Shown piece after piece: positions 35,417 to 45,880 of a stretch of DNA of 64,000 bases (its first letter is position 1; each line of letters begins with the position of its first letter). The notes below the pieces were generated by a model that ran no database searches, had not been told where the DNA came from, and was given only the letters and a program-made list of their open reading frames with translations. The stretch covers positions 875,688 through 939,687 of the forward strand of contig QXEO01000239.1 in NCBI GenBank assembly GCA_007115705.1, given 5' to 3'. A program made the translations under genes and the position numbers. This stretch comes from Dactylis glomerata (lineage: Eukaryota > Streptophyta > Magnoliopsida > Poales > Poaceae).

Positions 35417-35446
35417 CTCCATAGCAACGCACGGGTATATTGCTAG
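35417..35446 (+). mobile_element. Helitron-like 3' terminus
   Basis: CATAGCAACGCACGGGTATATTGCTAG is followed by T. It resembles the grass Helitron end with a CCCGT...ACGGG hairpin, a short spacer and CTAG, and a second example ends at 38916. Here the stem has one mismatch. I found no matching 5' end upstream. Confidence 0.4.
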
Positions 35447-35706
35447 TGTTTATAGTATTATTATTTCTCAATACAGTGGTTCTATATAGTATTAGATCGA
35501 TCTACAGTGAAATCTGAGAGGGAAATTTAGAAGTCCATTGAAAATAGCAAAACGACTGTCAAGGCACGGGATGAAGACTAGACCACATGACCTCACTTAA
35601 CAAGTAATTTCTCATGGAACACATGCAGATGGCATGCTATACAATTTCAGCGTAATTATCTAGATCCATTGCAGTGGGAAGCATGAGGTAAAGCTCGGAG
35701 CAATGG
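35447..35706. other. Short intergenic region downstream of the F-box pseudogene
   Basis: No feature is recognised. It probably includes the 3' UTR of the minus-strand F-box locus. Confidence 0.4.
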
Positions 35707-36949
35707 CTACGGACTAGCCGTGCCTAAGTAGAGCGCTAATGGAGCAGCGGCAACTGTGGGGGTGTAGCCAAATGTGCTTGCATTACACTGTTCGCCCCTC
35801 GGAGGTGCTCCTGCAATTGGGAGCTGCTGGTGACGACGAGCCGGGACAAACGACGCTCGACCATCGTACTCGTAGACAGGCGGCTGCTCCGTGCCCGCCT
35901 CAATAAGCAGCATCCTTGGACCAATTTCAAGGCTCCTTTCAATCTTGCGAAGGTACAATAATCCAGGGTCAGCACCCGTGGAATCACTCAACAACGCGCG
36001 CCCCTCTAGCAAGAGGTCCGCACCGCCATCTTCAGTGTCAGGAAACCACGCATCCCACTCGCCAAATGAGCCGTAGGTCGTCACGCAAGGCGTCGTCGAG
36101 TCCACAAGCTTGCAGAACGGTGTCATCTCCCTCGGGCTCAGGTTATGCAGCCGCAGGTGCACGGTTGCCTCCGAGGTGATCTTCTCCGTTGCCAGATAGA
36201 AGCGCACCAGCTTCTCGTCTCGCCTGCCCTTCACAAAGCTACACGTGGGCAAATACAGTGCCCCATCGACATAAGAAGGATCGCCGTATGCCTCACCGTG
36301 AGCCGCGCGGGCCACGTTTTACCGTTGTCCAGCCATTGCCCCCTCCGAGCGTGTACACGTCCAGTTCATTGTCCCGCAGGGAGCCATGGTAGTGATGGTA
36401 GACAATCTTGTACTGCCTACCCGTAGCGTCAAATCCGAAGCAGTACGCCCAAGAACTCCAGGTCCTTCTTATCCGGTCAGGTAGCCACGGGGTCCTCTCC
36501 GGCGGCTGCGGCACCACGACCGACTCACCCGGGAACGGCTCTATGATCTTGATGGAGCCCTGGCCGCCTTCCAGGAAGCAGAGCAGGCCGTTGCACGCGC
36601 CTATCAAGCAATCCCACCTGCCGGCTGTGAGCTCGGCCTTGAGCCGCCAGTGCTCGTCGAAGAGGAAGCCGCGGCCGTTGCGCGGATCTTCACGGCTGCC
36701 ATATGCGCATCCAGGAAAGAAGACGATCGTGTGGGCCGGGGGGAGCTTTGGTTTGTAGAGCATGTGCTCCTGGATAAATTGGGGATCGGAGATGATATCC
36801 CTCCATTCTTTGCAGACGCGGCGGAGGCGCCGGAGGTCGCTCCCCGGGAGGCGGACCAGGATGCTCGCGAGGACGTCCCGCGGCAGGAGGAACGCGGCTG
36901 TGGTTGCCTCGAGATTAGCATCAACATCCGATTTAGCTGTGAAATTCAT
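35707..36949 (-). pseudogene. F-box protein with associated domain, frameshifted
   Basis: On the minus strand the ATG at 36949 opens an F-box (LLPRDVLASILVRLPGSDL, then CKEWRDIISDPQFI) followed by an F-box-associated beta-rich domain (IVFFPGCAYG, CNGLLCFL, GFDATGRQYKIVYHHYHG). The frame ends prematurely at 36293. The continuation lies one frame over, from about 36315 to the stop at 35707 (SYVDGALYLP, LSPREMTPFCKL). A one-base indel near 36317 therefore separates the two halves; together they would be a normal-sized protein of about 410 residues. F-box proteins are substrate receptors of SCF ubiquitin ligases, and this class is large and fast-evolving in grasses. A sequencing error cannot be excluded. 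Confidence 0.82.
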
Positions 36950-37198
36950 GGGGGAAGTTGGAAGTCGGTATTGGTAATACCTTTTGAATTTTCAATCTAA
37001 CTTGAGGCGATGCCAACAAAAGCCGCAAAGCCGGAGATTTTATGCCAGAAGATTTGCTAGAGTTTGTTACCATGTGGGATACGATGATAGAGTTACCTAG
37101 GATGCGATGTCCGATTCAATTTGGGCTTGGTGTAGCTTCCGTGCCAGTCTGCAAGGTCCGTCGATCAACTCGCGTGTACGTGTTGGCGGCCCTAAATA
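36950..37198. other. Upstream region of the F-box pseudogene
   Basis: No TATA box or element ends are recognised. A candidate Helitron begins at 37199. Confidence 0.35.
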
Positions 37199-38916
37199 TC
37201 TCTACTAATAATATTGTTACAAGTATGGTCCGTGACTCGCAAGTACGTTTTCAATCTACCTAAAATACGTTTTTGAATTTACATAACAATGCCACCGCTA
37301 AGTGGAACCGATCAAAACTTCTTTTCTCTTTGAAGCATGGGCTAACCGCGTCCCCGCAGTCCTGAGGGTCCTCCTCGCTCCCACCTCCTGTCTCCATTGT
37401 AATTACGTAACCGGGCCTCTCTGCAAAAAGAGTCCATATCAACGTGCTCATGTGGTTTCTCCATATAAACGCTCATATATACACACCACCTTGATCAGCA
37501 CGATCTACCGATCTTCGCTTGTGAGTTAGGAATCAATTGAAGTTTGCAAAATTTTAGGACCCAGCCAAGACAAAGTTCATTGCGACGTAGCCGCGCTAGC
37601 AAACCTGGCTGGTCTAATTTTGTCTGTTGCCATCGCACAGGGCTAGAGAGCAATCTGCGCCTCCCATGGGTCTACACAGCGTGCCCTCCCATAGCGTGCC
37701 CGCGCCCGACTGCTCCTCTCGGTTCGGTCAGATGCGCGTGACCCCACGCGTTCAGGGTCAATGCCGGCCCTCCGACGCCCTCCTGGTGCTTGGCTTCTGC
37801 TCTCCCGCACCACGTTCGGCGACTCGGGCCAACATCATACGCAGGTTGTACGCATACATGGCATGCGAGACAAAAGCTGGTTCATTCATTTTTATGTGCG
37901 TTCGACTTCTGTATGTTTGATGTCTTTGTATATCACGTTTGCAACATGCTTAAATAGCATTTATTGAGGCTCGGCTTAATTTACTTTCGTCCAGACAACA
38001 CAGTTAATTAAGCTGGCTATATATCTGATTTGATCGTTTATATGCTCCTGGCCACGAGCTAGATGCAAAACCTTACTTGAGGGGAATCGATCAATGGAGT
38101 TGGTGCATGACTTAGAGTCCGTTCGGAACCTCTCCGGCTCCTCAACTACGCTCCGGGAGCGGGAGGACCTACGGCTTTTTGTCAGGAGCTGACCAAACCG
38201 AGCTTCATCAGATCCGTTGATTAGAGCGGAGCGGAGCAAATCCAAACAGGCCCGTAGCTACAACTCCACCAAGGGGGAATCGATCGATTGAGTTGGTGCA
38301 TGACCTAGATACAACTCGAGAAAGAGGTGTTGATGTATTTCATTGACCATGACGCTATCAACAGATGTATAAAAGTACGGTCACTGCTAGAAGGTATTTA
38401 AGTCATCGTCTTTACATTGCACATGCTCCTGGTCTTCACTTAACCACGATAGCTACCTATTGGAAAATTCATATATCCCATAAAACTGAAAATCAATGTG
38501 GTGTCGCTTACTAATTGGAAAAAATCAGCTGGATGGTTCGACCGCGTTCATTCTGTCATCACTGTTTTTGATATTTCCGTTTTACTTCTTGTCCAATGCT
38601 TGCAAGGAGGTGGCGTTGGACGCCACGCTCGACATGCTTACACTTAACATGATCATCCTCATGGCCGTCCCTCTAGCATCATTTCCCAAAAGTTCATGTC
38701 ACAAGACTACAAACAAGGAGATCCTCGAGTTTGTGTGGGGGATGGCCAATAATCGGAGGATCAAGCCAAGGGCGCCACAACGATGTTAGAGTTCTTGGAG
38801 TTCATCGTTGGCCGAGGCGTGCTGGGGAGGTGTTGCGGCACGAGACTTGAAGATAGCGTATATGGTAGGGTGTTGCTATTTGAAGAGCCCGTAGCAACGC
38901 ATGGGCATTCAACTAG
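37199..38916 (+). mobile_element. Candidate Helitron, non-autonomous
   Basis: The 5' end TCTCTACTAATAATATTG follows an A. The 3' end has a hairpin-like CCCGTAGCAACGCATGGG and then CATTCAACTAG followed by T (38916/38917). This fits Helitrons: TC start, CTAG end, insertion between A and T, no inverted repeats or duplication. No Rep/helicase is encoded. Inside are unassigned sequence, a small inverted-repeat element (about 38115-38262), and an open frame at 38496-38789 with no recognised domain, which could be captured DNA. Pairing of these two ends is inference. Confidence 0.45.
38081..38309. repeat. 36-bp direct repeat flanking a MITE-like insert
   Basis: 38081-38116 and 38274-38309 (GGGGAATCGATC...TTGGTGCATGAC) match at 33 of 36 positions. 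Between them, GAGTCCGTTCGGAACC (38115) and ...CCAAACAGGCCCG form imperfect inverted ends of the kind seen in Tourist-like MITEs. Confidence 0.55.
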
Positions 38917-39022
38917 TATATACATACATAGGGAACCCCGATCCTGTTCTGGTCGACGTGGCGACGTACGTGACCATGGATGAGATTGAGGAGCAGGCCA
39001 TCAGCGACACCAAAGTTGCAGC

Positions 39023-39360
39023 CACTACCAGAAAATAGGGCATCGCCGTGGCCACAGCGTCTGCCGTGTGCCACGTTGGCGCGGAACACGGCAACATCAA
39101 CGTTGGCACACGGCAGACGATGTGGCCAGAGTGGTAGGCCTAGGGTACACACGGCAGATCTTTGGCCACGACAATGGAATTTGGAGGCACACGGCAGAGA
39201 ATGGGACATGGCAGAGGGAGGAAAAGACACACGGCATAGCCTACCACACGGCACACCTCTGCCAGCCTGTGGCCTTCAATCTTTGGGTTCCCGTCACACC
39301 GTTGGCGTCAAAATACTACCGTGACCACGTGGCTTTGCCGTGTGTAAACACACGCTAGTG
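39023..39360. mobile_element. Small CACTA-like element
   Basis: It begins CACTACCAGAAAATAGGG and ends ...ACACGCTAGTG, the CACTA/TAGTG termini of En/Spm elements. About eight copies of ACACGGCA, in both orientations, crowd the interior, resembling subterminal transposase-binding repeats. The terminal match stops after five bases and the 3-bp flanks (AGC and TTA) differ, so the borders are uncertain. No coding region. Confidence 0.5.
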
Positions 39361-39490
39361 TTATATCATATGCTAATTCACCCCCTTTTATGAACAATGT
39401 CCCCGGAAAATTCCCGAGTAATGATTTAATTTTTTTTCCTTCTCAACTGCATGCATTACCTTAAGACACATTGAAAGTTGACATGGGATT

Positions 39491-41134
39491 TGATTGCTAT
39501 TGATGGCGCGGTAAATAACCGGCCAGTTGGGAAACCCCAAGAGAAGGTGATGAATATAGCAGCAAGTTTTTCCCTCAGTAAGAAACCAAGGTTTAATCGA
39601 ACCAGTAGGAAAAAGCCAAACTCAAGAAGGTGATGCTTGCTAGCTTCGCGACATCTCCGGACAATTTATAGGGCGCATCGTCCAAGCTTTGCTTTGCGAG
39701 CGGCAACGTGGAACCTGCACACAACACAACCAAATACTTTATTCCCAACTTACGATGAGGTTGTCAATCTCACCGGTTTGCTTGAAACAAAGGGTATGAG
39801 CGTATCGAGTAGAAAGTGATAGTAGTATGCGAGTAAAGTAAACAGTGCGAGTAAAGTAAACAGGTGATAGCAATATAATGGAAATAGGACCGGGGTCCAC
39901 AGTTCACTAGTGGTGTCTCTCCATAAGATAAAATAACACATGCTGAGTAAACAAATTACAATTGGGCAATTGATAGAATAAAGACAACGTGATATGTCGA
40001 GAGGATCACTATGAGATTTACTCTGGGCACTACAACAAGATACATAGACCGCCATCCAACTGCATCTATGACTAATAATCCACTTGTGGCGAATCAATCC
40101 GAGAACTCCACAAGTATTAAGTTGCGAACAACAGATAACTGCATTAAGCAAAGTGTGTAATGTAAACAAAGCATATGCCCTTGAGCATATGAATGTTGTT
40201 TTCTCCCTAGTAGCAACAGCACATCTAACACCTTAGAGGTTTCTGTCACTCCCCCAGATTAAATAGAGGCGTGAACCCAACTATCGAGCATAAATACTCT
40301 CTCTTGGAGTCACTAGTATCTACTCGGCCAAGATAGCTACTAACAACGGAGAGCATGCAAGATCATAAACAACATAGAGATAACATAAGATAATATTCAG
40401 CACATCAACTCAATCATAACACCAATATTCATTGGATCCCAACAAACACAACATTTAGAATTACATAACAGTGATCTCGATCATGTAAGGCAGCTCACGA
40501 GATCTAAACATGAAGCACATGGTGGAGAAGACAACCATCTAGCTACTGTTATGGCCCCATAGTCCAAGGTAGACTACTCACTCACCGCGCAGGAGGCAAG
40601 CATGGCGATGAAGAAGACCTCTGGTGGTGATTCCCCTCTCTGGCAGGGTGCCGGGAAGAGCTTCTGGACCCTCCCGATCTCGAGTCAATGACGGTGGCAG
40701 ATCGCGATATGTTTCTGGAAAAGTGATCGGGTGTTTAGGTTTTTCCCATCGGGGGGTCTTTATAGGCGAAGGGGCATTGTCAGAAGTGGACCGAGGTGGC
40801 CACACACATAGGGGGCGCGGTCTAGCTCTCGGCCGCGCCGCCTATTGTGTGGGCCCCTCGTGGCACCACTCCATCTCCTCTTCAGTTCTCTGGAAGCTTC
40901 CTTAAATTTCTGGATGTTTGGCTTTTGTTTCGTCCAATTCCGAGAATATTTCCTGTGTAACTTTTCTGAAACAAAAAAATAGCAGAAAACAGGGAACTGG
41001 CACTGTGGCATCTCGTTAATAGGTTAGTTCCAGAAAATGCATAAAAACGCCACGAAGTGTAACAAAACACTAAGCAAATGGTGTAAAAATAAGCATGGAG
41101 CATAAAAAATTATAGATACGTTAGAGACGTATCA
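39491..41134 (-). repeat. 3' LTR of the non-autonomous Athila-type element
   Basis: 1,644 bp. Read on the minus strand it begins TGATACGTCTCTAACG and ends ...AATAGCAATCA. It is the same family as the solo LTR at 26294 and as the broken LTR at 45155. Confidence 0.9.
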
Positions 41135-41148
41135 GCATCCCCAAGCTT
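41135..41148 (-). other. Polypurine tract
   Basis: The minus strand reads AAGCTTGGGGATGC immediately before the 3' LTR. Related AAGCTTGGGGATGCC and AAGCTTGGGTATGCC copies occur at about 43327-43395. Confidence 0.75.
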
Positions 41149-43880
41149 AACTCCTGCTCGTCCTCGAGTAGGTAAGTGATTACAAAAGAAATAATTTTTG
41201 AGCTGACATGCACCTACACAATCTTGATCATCTATGTAGAACTTAAAACATGGGCATGAAAGATATAATCTTGATAGAAGAAACTTAGCAACCATGTTAT
41301 AACATGAAAAAGAATACAAACAAAAGATCATGAAAATGAAACAATGAAAGTCAAAAGTGTGTTCAAATCATATGGAAAAACATACAAATAGTTTTCAGCT
41401 TGTCCTTCATGAGAGAGCAAAACATAAATACATAGGACACCTTCAAGTTTAAGAGAGCGACTAGATACAAATAATTTAAGAACAAGTGAAACCAACATCA
41501 TGAATCAATTAATGAAAACTTTGGGACAATGCACATTATACTCAGAATGACAACTATGCTCTCTTAGACGGTGCATAAAGGTAGAAGGTGGTGACTCAAC
41601 ATAAAAGTAAAAGAAAGGCCCTTCGCGGAGGGAAGCAGTGATTGCAAGTTATATAAACTTTCGAAAATTATGGTACTTACTAGCTTTGAGCCCTCATTGC
41701 CCCCATCATAGGCATCTTGAATGGTTAAAGTTAATGCGAATACACTTATGATGCATATGCTTGATAAATCATAAGTTGAAAACCTCGTGTCCCGTGAAGT
41801 ACGAATACCCAAACCTCATGCTACTTTACTTAGAGTCCCAAGCAAGCTCTTGTCATTGTAAGTATACACGTATCATTGAGAACCGCCAATGGGGTACCTC
41901 CGTGCCCGATGACATGGAACAAGCCCACATCAAAATGACAGGACAAACATACAATGAACACCTCGGCATCTCTTTTATTTACCATTGGTATAGCTTTTTA
42001 TTGTGAGATGGGTCGTCGAATGTTCACTATGGGCATGCTGTAAATTTCCACCATGAATTATGCATGGCTTAGATTAGCAGTCCAGGCGTTTCTCTAACAC
42101 GTATACAAACTCCATGATCCCGCAAGATTCCCAATTCATTTCACCTCGCAAGTATCAATAAACAAAAGATCATGATATCAACTCAAATGAAAGATAGTGC
42201 AATGTTGAAAGCTTGCCCCATGACGGCATGGCTGGGCTAATTTCCAACTTACAACTTGCAAGCATAACAACTCAACATAAGAGAGCCACAATGTCAAAAT
42301 TTTAAAACGAGAAAAGTAAAGTGTGCCATCAGGTTCGTGAGAGCTTTACTGACCAATTTTCGCATAACACCAAAAGAGTTTAATTTGAAGGATAGATAAA
42401 AGCAAGTCAAATGTACTTTGGAATAGCAAATTGCTAATAGGTATGTATGGTGGACACATTGGAACAACTTGGTTTTTAGGAGTTGGATGCACGAGTAGAG
42501 CTCATACTCAGTACAAAATGAGGGCTAGCAAAAGACTGGGAGCGACCAACTAAGAGAGCAATAACGGCCATAATCATGCATAGCGACAAAGCAACATTAA
42601 AAGAAGCATAAGATGGCATCAAAAGTCAAAAACTAAATGATCATAGAGGCTTATGGCGACTTTTTATGAGTCTAACATGTGTGAGCATGCGCCAAGTCAA
42701 CCCAAATAAAGCATCAAAGGAGAAAACCAAAATAATGCTTCCAAATTATTAAAACAACGCATGATTTTTTCAAAGGCTCATTAAGCAATCTCAGTCATTT
42801 GAGACAAGTCATGCTACAGCAAAACCACTAAGCATGCTATCAAAAAGACATCAAGCACGACATGCAAAAGCCTAAGCCGCAGTCTACACAAGCTTCTTCT
42901 TGTACCACTTTTTTGCATAAAGCTTTTTATCTTTTCCAACACCATTCAAACTTTTTTGAAACAACTCTTTTGATGAAAACCAACATGGACCAGATGTCAA
43001 AATACACCTTGATAAAAAGATATAAGAAGATCTGAACAAAAATCAAGGCGAAAAATGAAAGCTAAATGCAGTTATAGAAAAAGAGAACACTCGTTGAAAC
43101 GATAAGAGTGAAAAACGGAGTGTTTTTGGCAAATGAAAAGCAAGGCAACTTATCCAAAAGGAATTTGTTGGGGTCCAACCATTTATTGCAGCAAACAAAA
43201 CTAAACAAAACTGAAAACTAAAACAACTGACGCTCCAAGAAAAACGCATAATGCATGAAGCAATAAAAATATAGTGTGTTGAAAGGTGACCTGATTTTTT
43301 CCGATGAAGAAGGGGTGCCTCGGGGGCATCCCCAAGCTTTGACGCTTGTACCTCTTGGATATTTCTTGGGGTGACATGGGCATACCCAAGCTTGACCTTT
43401 TGTCCATTCTTCAACTCATCTCATCATTCTCCAATCCCTACACTTGAAAACTTCCTTCATACAAAACTAAACACAATTCTATTAGCAACATTAGTGTAAG
43501 CATAACATTGAATCAACCCTTTTTAGAGGGTTTTTTGTTGCTCAAATCAAAAAGTGTATAACTAATGAAAGTTTGGATATAACCTGGGGCATATGCACAA
43601 GAAATCGCAGGTCCAAAAGATATTCTGAGAATTTTCACGAATTTTTACGGTGCAGCACCGAAAGCTGTTTAAGGACAGCAACATCCCCAAGTCTTACCTC
43701 ACTCAAATTAGAGGCTTCTCTTGGCACAAAAACGAATTAAAAAGGATAAGGAGTGGTTATTACAGTAGTAATAACTTCCAAGACTCAAATAAAAGAAAAA
43801 GTACTGAAAGTAAAAACATTGGGTTATCTCCCAAGAGTGATTTTCTTTAACGCCTTTGAGCTAGGCGCAGAAAATGCGAA
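41149..43880 (-). other. Non-coding internal region replacing pol
   Basis: About 2.7 kb between Gag-protease and the polypurine tract shows no RT, RNase H or integrase peptides in any frame. It is A-rich on the plus strand. Near 43320-43395 it carries two polypurine-like repeats separated by about 50 bp. Confidence 0.7.
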
Positions 43881-44981
43881 TCAAGTAATATCGAGTGATG
43901 AAGCATCAAGTTCATAATTTGCTCTAAGAATAGAGTCAAAAAGTAATTTGTTTCTCTTTCTAGGGAAGTGTTCCATACCTTTCTTGAGTGGAAATTGACA
44001 TTTGATGGTGCCTTCCCTCATATCAATGATGGCACCTACAGTTCGAAGAAAGGGTCTTCCCAAAATAATAGAACATGAAGCATTGCATTCAACATCCATG
44101 ATAAGAAAATCAACGGGAACAAGGTTATTGTTAACCATAATAAGAACATCATTAATCCTTCCCAAAGGTTTCTTCTTAGCAACATCAGCAATAGGAACAT
44201 CATAATAACACTTTTCAAGCGGTGGTAAATCAAGCATGTCATAAATCTTTCTAGGCATGATAGAAATACTAGCACCTAGATCACATAAAGCATGACAATC
44301 AAAACCATTAACATGCATATCAATGATGGGTTCCCAACCATCTTCTAACTTCTTGGGAATAGAAGCTTTTTGCTTCAACTTTTCATCCCTAATTTTTAGG
44401 AGAGCATTGGTAATATGCTTAGTAAAAGCAACATTTATAGGACTAGCATTAGGAGTCAAAGCAAGCTTTTGCAAGAAAAAAATAACTTCAGATATATTGC
44501 AGCCATCAACATCAAAATCATTAAAGGAAATAGAGCTATTATCTCCCACACTCCGAAAAATTTCAGCACTCTTTTGAGAAAAAGTTTTTGCTGTTTTAGG
44601 CTTTTTAACACTACAATAGTATCTACCAATAAAAGCATCCTTACACTTAGCCCATGAATCAATACTATTTTTAGGCAAAGATAGCAACCAATCCTTAGCT
44701 TTTCCTCTCAAAGAAAAAGGAAACAACTTAAGCTTAATAATATCACTTTCTACATCCTTATATTTCTGCATCTCACATAGCTCAACAAAATTGTTGAGAT
44801 GAGCTGCAGCATCATCAGTACTACCACCAGAAAATTGCTCTTTCATAACAAGGTTCAACAAAGCAGGTTTAATCTCATAAAAATCAGCAGCAGGAGCAGG
44901 TGGCGCAATACAAGTGCATATAAAGTCACTATTATTAGTGCTAGTAAAATCACACAACTTGGTGTTCTCATGAGTAGCCAT
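43881..44981 (-). CDS. Athila-type Gag-protease, intact, with internally shortened Gag
   Basis: This is a 366-residue frame starting MATHENTKLCDF at 44981; the frame is open a little further upstream, but that part has no Gag similarity. The Gag domain is at residues about 30-130 (DDAAAHLNNFVELCEM, LFPFSLRGKAKDWLLSLP, FIGRYY). A short joined stretch follows (about 135-220) where a longer Gag would be expected. The retropepsin-like domain (CDLGASISIMP at about 235, IILGRPFLRTVGAIID near 310) has D-L-G at the active site, as in Athila proteases. No zinc knuckle and no RT follow. The absence of stops, in contrast to the decayed copy at 17-4564, is notable. Confidence 0.85.
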   Translation of the reverse strand: MATHENTKLCDFTSTNNSDFICTCIAPPAPAADFYEIKPALLNLVMKEQFSGGSTDDAAAHLNNFVELCEMQKYKDVESDIIKLKLFPFSLRGKAKDWLLSLPKNSIDSWAKCKDAFIGRYYCSVKKPKTAKTFSQKSAEIFRSVGDNSSISFNDFDVDGCNISEVIFFLQKLALTPNASPINVAFTKHITNALLKIRDEKLKQKASIPKKLEDGWEPIIDMHVNGFDCHALCDLGASISIMPRKIYDMLDLPPLEKCYYDVPIADVAKKKPLGRINDVLIMVNNNLVPVDFLIMDVECNASCSIILGRPFLRTVGAIIDMREGTIKCQFPLKKGMEHFPRKRNKLLFDSILRANYELDASSLDIT

Positions 44982-45126
44982 TCTAGCGAAGCTAAAAGCA
45001 GACAAGTAAAAACAACTATAAGAAACTATTTTTTTATATTTTTGATAAAAATGATGCAAGTAAAAGCAAAACTTAAACAAAGTAAAGGATGTGCGTGCGA
45101 AACTCCCCTTGCAGAAGTCTTCTTTT

Positions 45127-45144
45127 TCCCCGGCAACGGCGCCA
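45127..45144 (-). other. Primer binding site, tRNA-Asp type
   Basis: The minus strand reads TGGCGCCGTTGCCGGGGA, identical to the site at 4657-4674. It lies 10 bp inside the LTR that starts at 45155. Confidence 0.9.
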
Positions 45145-45154
45145 GAAAAAGTCT

Positions 45155-45880
45155 TGATTGCTATTGATGGCGCGGTAAATAACCGGCCAGTTGGGAAACC
45201 CCAAGAGAAGGTGATGAATATAGCAGCAAGTTTTTCCCTCAGTAAGAAACCAAGGTTTAATCGAACCAGTAGGAAAAAGCCAAACTCAAGAAGGTGATGC
45301 TTGCTAGCTTCGCGACAGCTCCGGACAATTTATAGGGCGCCTCGTCCAAGCTTTGCTTTGCGAGCGGCAACGTGGAACCTGCACACAACACAACCAAATA
45401 CTTTGTTCCCAACTTACGATGAGGTTGTCAATCTCACCGGTTTGCTTGAAACAAAGGAATGAGCGTATCGAGTGGAAAGTGATAGTAGTATTCGAGTAAA
45501 GTAAACAGTGCGAGTAAAGTAAACAGGTGATAGCAATATAATGGAAATAGGACCGGGGTCCACAGTTCACTAGTGGTGTCTCTCCATAAGATAAAATAAC
45601 ACATGCTGGGTAAACAAATTATAGTTGGTCAATTGATAGAATAAAGACAACGTAATATGTCGAGAGGATCACTATGAGGTTTACTCTGGGCATTACAACA
45701 AGATACATAGACCGCCATCCAACTGCATCTATGACTACTAATCCACTTGTGGCGAATCAATCCAAGAACTCCACAAGTATTAAGTTGCGAACAACAGATA
45801 ACTGCATTAAGCAAAGTGTGTAATATAAACAAAGCATATGCCCTTGAGCATATGAATGTTATTTTCTCCCTAGTGGCAAC
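45155..45880 (-). repeat. 5' LTR of the non-autonomous Athila-type element, inner part
   Basis: It matches 39491-40214 base for base except for about 19 substitutions and one indel. It stops at GCAAC (45876-45880), where the Sirevirus-like element is inserted. Confidence 0.9.

Noticed and set aside
38496..38789. 98-codon ORF inside the candidate Helitron, listed as a gene
   Set aside because: No recognised domain and no splice or promoter context; mentioned only as possible captured DNA.
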